A stretch of DNA of 10,959 nt from Arachnopeziza araneosa. Lineage: Eukaryota > Ascomycota > Leotiomycetes > Helotiales > Arachnopezizaceae. Numbering within the stretch: position 1 is the stretch's first letter; every line of letters begins with the position of its first letter. The translations under genes and the position numbers were made by a program. Below the pieces are notes generated by a model. It worked only from the letters and a program-made list of their open reading frames with translations. It did no database searches and had not been told where the DNA came from. Shown here one piece after another: positions 7,428-10,959 of this stretch. The stretch is from positions 1 to 10,959 of the forward strand of contig QYAI01000290.1 in assembly GCA_003988855.1 (NCBI GenBank). Reading direction: 5' to 3'.

Positions 7428-8818
7428 CCTGGAGTAGCACTGATGATTATCTACAGCTAATTCAATAGAGAACGAACATTTCATCACGACTGTGGTGAGA
7501 CTGCTGCTGCCTAATGAATTGTCGTATTTTTAATGTAATCGCGAACGGAAACGTAAGGGCAAAATGTTATATTCTTGATGAGGAAGAACATTCTGGACGT
7601 GGATTCCTCGTCCCACTATACGCCTGAGTGTATCGTGGAGTGGCTGAGTAATTGAGAGCCGTAGAGTGAATATGATCCGGGATTGGATTGTTCGTGGTGG
7701 GGTTGGAACCGAGTTGAAGATTTGATCTGGAAAATGTAGATTGAGATGCTTCGCTCCCTGGATACGAACATGATATGTGCATGTACGGTAAGTTCCCGAC
7801 CATTTGGCTGAAATTAAAAATTTTCCATGAAAGCCCTAGAGGAATTGAAATAGGAATCTTTCATAAGCCCAAGACTTCCCCTCTCCTGGTGCACTCTAAC
7901 AGCTTGCAAATTACAAAGCAGCAGAAAAGAAGAAAAGACTCATAAATCAACCTTTATGATACAGCTCCTTGACTGTAAAAACAACCATCAAATTTTGAAC
8001 GAACCCAAGAACAGATAGGTTCCCAACCTTTCTTTCAGCGCGTTATTCTGCAGCAATAGCATTGGGGCGGAGATGCTCGGCTAAATTAGGTTTGCTGCGA
8101 GATCGTTTGCCGCGCCACGAACATCAGGCATGAAACCATCAGACCAATTTACCAAATACTGATCTCAATATATCGGCTCAATTTCTAAAACCGGGTCATT
8201 AAGGGTCGTACATGTGTTGAATTAGGGTGTAAATATATTTGACGGTTGTCAAATTAGCGACATTCATATGGAACTCGACCATTTTTCAGCCACAGGATTC
8301 ATTATTTCAGTAATCGATTGTGTAGTTTCGGTTTAGTTGAGCTTCAACACTCAAAACAGCCAAAAACATTGTCGATAAATGATTTTGGGGTGTGGTTTCG
8401 GGAATTGACAAGGTAGGTAAGACGTTGTAGAGGCGGTGTTGATTTGAAGATTCAGAGACGCGAGCCACCGGCATCAGGTAAGTGATCCGGTTGAATATAT
8501 ATTGATGAGGCGCAGACCCTTGATGTGGAACCATCATACTGCAACCTTCCATTTTACGGTGGAGATATTTGTAGTGCAGCGGTCCGAACGGGTCAGCAGC
8601 AGGTGATTCGCGGAATGTCGCACTGAAAATTTAGAGGACTACCGAATCTCCCTCGGGGAATATTTGAATCTTACAGTGGTTCTTATGGGTCGTACCGTAT
8701 AAGTCTGTGCTTTCGGCACTTCAATTTAAGTTTGTCCTGCAGTTTGGTGGCACGAACGGATGAATCCAGCCGATGAAGAGTTATCTCGCGTAAGTATTAC
8801 CACACCACCTACTCCCAC

Positions 8819-8852
8819 CGGAACGGTAAGACGGACAGAACGGGAAGACGGA
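8819..8852 (+). repeat. 17-bp tandem repeat carrying five CGG triplets
   Basis: GAACGGTAAGACGGA at 8821-8835 is repeated with one mismatch at 8838-8852, a period of 17 bp. With the preceding base pair it holds CGG at 8819, 8824, 8832, 8841 and 8849, all in the same orientation with gaps of 2, 5, 6 and 5 bases. CGG triplets are the half-sites of fungal Zn2Cys6 transcription factors, but no gene start is evident nearby. Confidence 0.6.
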
Positions 8853-9006
8853 TATCCATCACGATCAGATCTAAATAGCACTCGAGCTAGAGCAGCTTAC
8901 CTGAGAAGAGCTCAGACTTTTTGTCGCTATTGAAGGGTACATGGGCTACCTCGGTGTTGGAAGTCAAGCAATTGATTTCAAAGTGTTTATGTGGAAATGC
9001 CAAGTC

Positions 9007-9012
9007 TTTATT
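9007..9012 (-). terminator. Polyadenylation signal AATAAA of the NmrA-like gene
   Basis: A perfect AATAAA on the minus strand begins 47 bases after the stop codon of the NmrA-like gene, a normal position for a 3'-end processing signal. Confidence 0.65.
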
Positions 9013-9058
9013 GGGCAAATGAATTTTAGAATTCAGAGTTAGCTAAGCTCTCCATCCA

Positions 9059-9988
9059 TTATTCATAGTTGTGAGTCTCAACAAACTCCTTAACAACATC
9101 TTGCAGTGTGACTTTCGGCAGCTCAACAACTTGTTCCAATATTGGTTTTTTGCCAGAAGCCACAAAATCGGCCTTGTATTCTGCAATAAGTATTTCAGCA
9201 CGGACTGTATCAAGAGCAGCAGTGAGATCAAAGCCCTTCTCGAGTGCTTCATGTGCTTGCTGCACCTTTTCCGGACCATTGACAGTAGTAACAAAATACT
9301 TAACCCCTTGAAGTTTCTCCAGCTCAGCAACAATATCCCTTTGCGAAGCAGCAAATGCCTCCATGAAAACGCGTTGGTTTTTGAACTTGCTCGGATTTCG
9401 CAAGATTTGGATCACACCCTGGGCTGCGTATGGAAGCGTGGTAATTGACGGTGCCTGTCTGCCTTCGTCCCAATATGTAACCGTATGTGCTTCTGGATCA
9501 ATCCCAAGGAACTTGACGTCTAAACCCCAGTCAAGCCAGATTCCGGTAGCGAGAGCGGTCCAGCCGAAATCAGGGTGCTCTTGCGCAAGCGTGACAAGTT
9601 TCTTTTCTAATTCGTGCTTTGGCCGAAAGATTGGAGAAAGAGCAGCATTTTTTGGGTCGGCGTTATCGAAGCCGTACTCTGAGGGGATAAATCGCTTGAC
9701 ACCGGCCACAGCTGCTGCTTTGGCGACATCAAATTGGCCTACAATTCCGGCGGGCCCAACGGCGGAGATGACCACGTCTTGACCCTTCAGAGCTTTGACT
9801 AGACTGGCATGCGACAAATCATCATCAACTCGGATGATATCCAGCGAGCTAGGGTAGGTGGATTTAGAGCTCTGGCGAGCGATGATGGTGAGCTTGTAGG
9901 TACCGTCGTTGATGAGAGCGTTGAGAATGTAACCTCCAATATTGTCCCCTCCTACTCCCCAAAGTGCGATATTCTTGAATGAAGACAT
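9059..9988 (-). CDS. NmrA-like / isoflavone-reductase-like NAD(P)-binding protein, 309 aa
   Basis: A single-exon, full-length frame. The N terminus is a Rossmann fold: beta strand NIALWG, a glycine-rich loop (G11, G13, G14, G18 in GVGGDNIGG), and R38 at the end of the second strand (TIIARQSS), a position that in this family contacts the NADP 2'-phosphate. D71-VVISAVGP is the usual fourth strand, and RFIPSEYGFDN (99-109) is a family hallmark. K124 in FRPKHELEKK corresponds to the catalytic or cofactor-proximal lysine of PCBER/isoflavone reductases. The usual GxxGxxG loop has one extra residue here. Fungal relatives (CipA-like and others) are cytosolic reductases or redox sensors, sometimes in secondary-metabolite clusters; the substrate cannot be told. 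Length is typical (about 300). It has a TATA box and AATAAA, so it looks like an intact, expressed gene. The two long plus-strand frames across it (9071-9448, 9363-9782) are shadows. Confidence 0.92.
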   Translation of the reverse strand: MSSFKNIALWGVGGDNIGGYILNALINDGTYKLTIIARQSSKSTYPSSLDIIRVDDDLSHASLVKALKGQDVVISAVGPAGIVGQFDVAKAAAVAGVKRFIPSEYGFDNADPKNAALSPIFRPKHELEKKLVTLAQEHPDFGWTALATGIWLDWGLDVKFLGIDPEAHTVTYWDEGRQAPSITTLPYAAQGVIQILRNPSKFKNQRVFMEAFAASQRDIVAELEKLQGVKYFVTTVNGPEKVQQAHEALEKGFDLTAALDTVRAEILIAEYKADFVASGKKPILEQVVELPKVTLQDVVKEFVETHNYE

Positions 9989-10106
9989 TTGGTATTCAAA
10001 TTAAGGTTTTGATTTGTTGAGCTATCTGGTCTTGCGATATCTTGTATGGAAACTCAGGAGTTGATGCTGTTGTGATTGATGCGCTGAAATGAAGCGACAT
10101 TGTTGA

Positions 10107-10114
10107 TTTATATA
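10107..10114 (-). promoter_or_regulatory. TATA box of the NmrA-like gene
   Basis: TATATAAA on the minus strand lies 119 bp upstream of the ATG at 9988, implying a 5' UTR of roughly 90 bases that contains no intron I can see. Confidence 0.65.
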
Positions 10115-10628
10115 GGAATATGTTCTGACTCCGTATTGTAAGCAGCATACTAAACTCCGAAAGACGTTATTCAAATATTGAATTCTCGACCGACAATATT
10201 TGATAAGTTGTATGTTGACTAACTAACAGGTGATTGATGTATCGACATGTTTTCTAATCAAAAGCCGATTTTTCCCCTTTGGGAAGTCGCAGAGAAACGA
10301 GAAAGCTGCGGCGATAGCATGAATCGGAGATAACCACGAACTGAAGGAAAATGATTTTGCAATCGTTGCATAACTTTATTATAAATCATATTCACGATTG
10401 AACATTTTGTGGAATGGTGTTCAAATGACCAAGGAGTTGTGTCTCTGCTTCGCTGTACTTGCAGCTAGCAGCTGACAAAACATACAGCATGTCAATTGCG
10501 CCTTGATTTTTGAAATCAAATACAATGAAAATGTACGGGGACTGTTTGCATCGGAAAACCATGCGAGCCTAGTGCTGAGCCATCTACAACACTTGCTCGT
10601 TCAAATCATACCTAGGTAACAATGTTCA

Positions 10629-10678
10629 AGTCTCGCAGAGACTCAATCCCGACAGGGTCGTAACCTTGGTCGATTGAG
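10629..10678. repeat. Compact set of inverted repeats
   Basis: AGTCTC (10629-10634) pairs with GAGACT (10638-10643) across a 3-base loop. CTCAATC (10642-10648) pairs with GATTGAG (10672-10678), enclosing a small CGAC/GTCG hairpin at 10650-10660. The arms are perfect but short. No RNA family is recognised. Confidence 0.5.
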
Positions 10679-10873
10679 CGATACTGAGTTGAAGACCCGC
10701 CTGATGAGGTTCGTGATCACGACCATAGAGATATGTATGACTGTTCCCCCTAGCGATAAGGATCAAAAGCTGGAGAGAGAAGATGAGAATCAATTCAACC
10801 AACTATCGAAAGCGCCAGAAAAGTGTCTGCGTGGCTTATGTAATCTCCTACCATCTCGTCGAGTCCCAATACG

Positions 10874-10891
10874 CCTACACCCGGGTGTAGG
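10874..10891. repeat. Perfect 18-bp palindrome
   Basis: CCTACACCCGGGTGTAGG reads identically on both strands with no central spacer. GCCTA at 10873-10877 is also matched by TAGGC a little to the right of the palindrome. The symmetry suits a dimeric DNA-binding protein, but no regulator or target gene is identified. Confidence 0.8.
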
Positions 10892-10959
10892 TTAATAGGC
10901 TGACTAAGCGTGAGCATCACCAAAATGATCGCAAGTCGCGTCGGCATCCTACCACACCC

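Larger units (their letters stand above)
7241..9058. other. Long intergenic region with no supported gene
   Basis: The left 200 bp is promoter and leader of the secreted-protein gene; the right 50 bp is the 3' end of the NmrA-like gene. Between them, minus-strand ATG frames at 7567-7803 (78 codons, Ser/Pro/Thr/Asn-rich) and 8307-8552 (81 codons) show no domain, signal peptide or clear splice partners. Good-looking GTAAGT donors occur on the plus strand at 8479 and 8791, but I could not build a coding model around them. A CGG array is listed separately. Confidence 0.55.
9989..10959. other. Intergenic region upstream of the NmrA-like gene
   Basis: Apart from the TATA box, hairpins at 10629-10678 and a palindrome at 10874-10891, I see no gene. 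The plus-strand frame 10674-10895 begins at TTG and its translation has no recognisable domain. An isolated 10-base match to the start of fungal 5S rRNA at about 10716 is not followed by further 5S sequence. Confidence 0.55.

Noticed and set aside
7567..7803. 78-codon minus-strand frame (and 8307-8552) as genes
   Set aside because: They are low-complexity or featureless, and I found no convincing splice partners or family resemblance.
9363..9782. 139-codon and neighbouring 125-codon (9071-9448) plus-strand frames
   Set aside because: Both are antisense shadows of the intact NmrA-like gene, whose protein is convincing over its full length.
10714..10726. 5S rRNA-like ACGACCATAG
   Set aside because: Only about ten bases match the start of fungal 5S rRNA; the following sequence does not continue the match.
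10674..10895. 73-codon plus-strand frame at the right end
   Set aside because: It has a TTG start, no recognisable domain, and ends inside the 18-bp palindrome.

Overview
The window looks like nuclear DNA of a filamentous ascomycete (Pezizomycotina). The evidence is widely spaced genes, 46-47 nt introns with GTATGT/GTGAGT donors and CTGAC/CTAAT-type branch sites, TATA boxes 120-190 bp upstream of start codons, and protein families typical of this group. A Leotiomycete such as a Helotiales species is my best guess from protein style; it is not demonstrated. All recognisable genes lie on the minus strand.

Layout. Positions 1-720 are GC-rich, low-complexity, non-coding-looking DNA with a cluster of small tandem repeats: a 50-bp duplication, 17-bp x3, 9-bp x3, (CAG)7, a G10 run and a possible G-quadruplex. 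Base composition drops after about 720. Positions 1007-2760 hold a broken STAND/NLR-type gene. It has an N-terminal domain interrupted by one in-frame TAG, a coding stretch that stops just where the NACHT P-loop would begin, and then, in another frame, a C-terminal ankyrin-like remnant with a basic tail. Positions 2761-4741 have no recognisable gene but carry several inverted repeats. Positions 4742-6085 encode a three-exon, 416-residue paraoxonase/arylesterase-like beta-propeller with the expected calcium and histidine residues. Positions 6689-7240 encode a 183-residue secreted protein with eight cysteines. Positions 7241-9058 are intergenic, with a TATA box at the left and an array of CGG triplets near the right. 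Positions 9059-9988 encode a 309-residue NmrA/isoflavone-reductase-like NADP-dependent oxidoreductase with a TATA box and a polyadenylation signal. Positions 9989-10959 are intergenic, with hairpins and a perfect 18-bp palindrome.

Nothing shows that these genes form one pathway. The paraoxonase-like lactonase/esterase, the NmrA-type reductase and the secreted cysteine-rich protein are each plausible accessory functions, and the broken NLR fits a fast-evolving accessory region, but no backbone biosynthetic enzyme, transporter or transcription factor is present. The most interesting feature is the NLR remnant. Its only internal stop upstream of the break is a TAG where a tryptophan (TGG) seems expected. 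That change could be an ordinary nonsense mutation, a RIP-type mutation, or a site for the A-to-I mRNA editing known in some ascomycetes.
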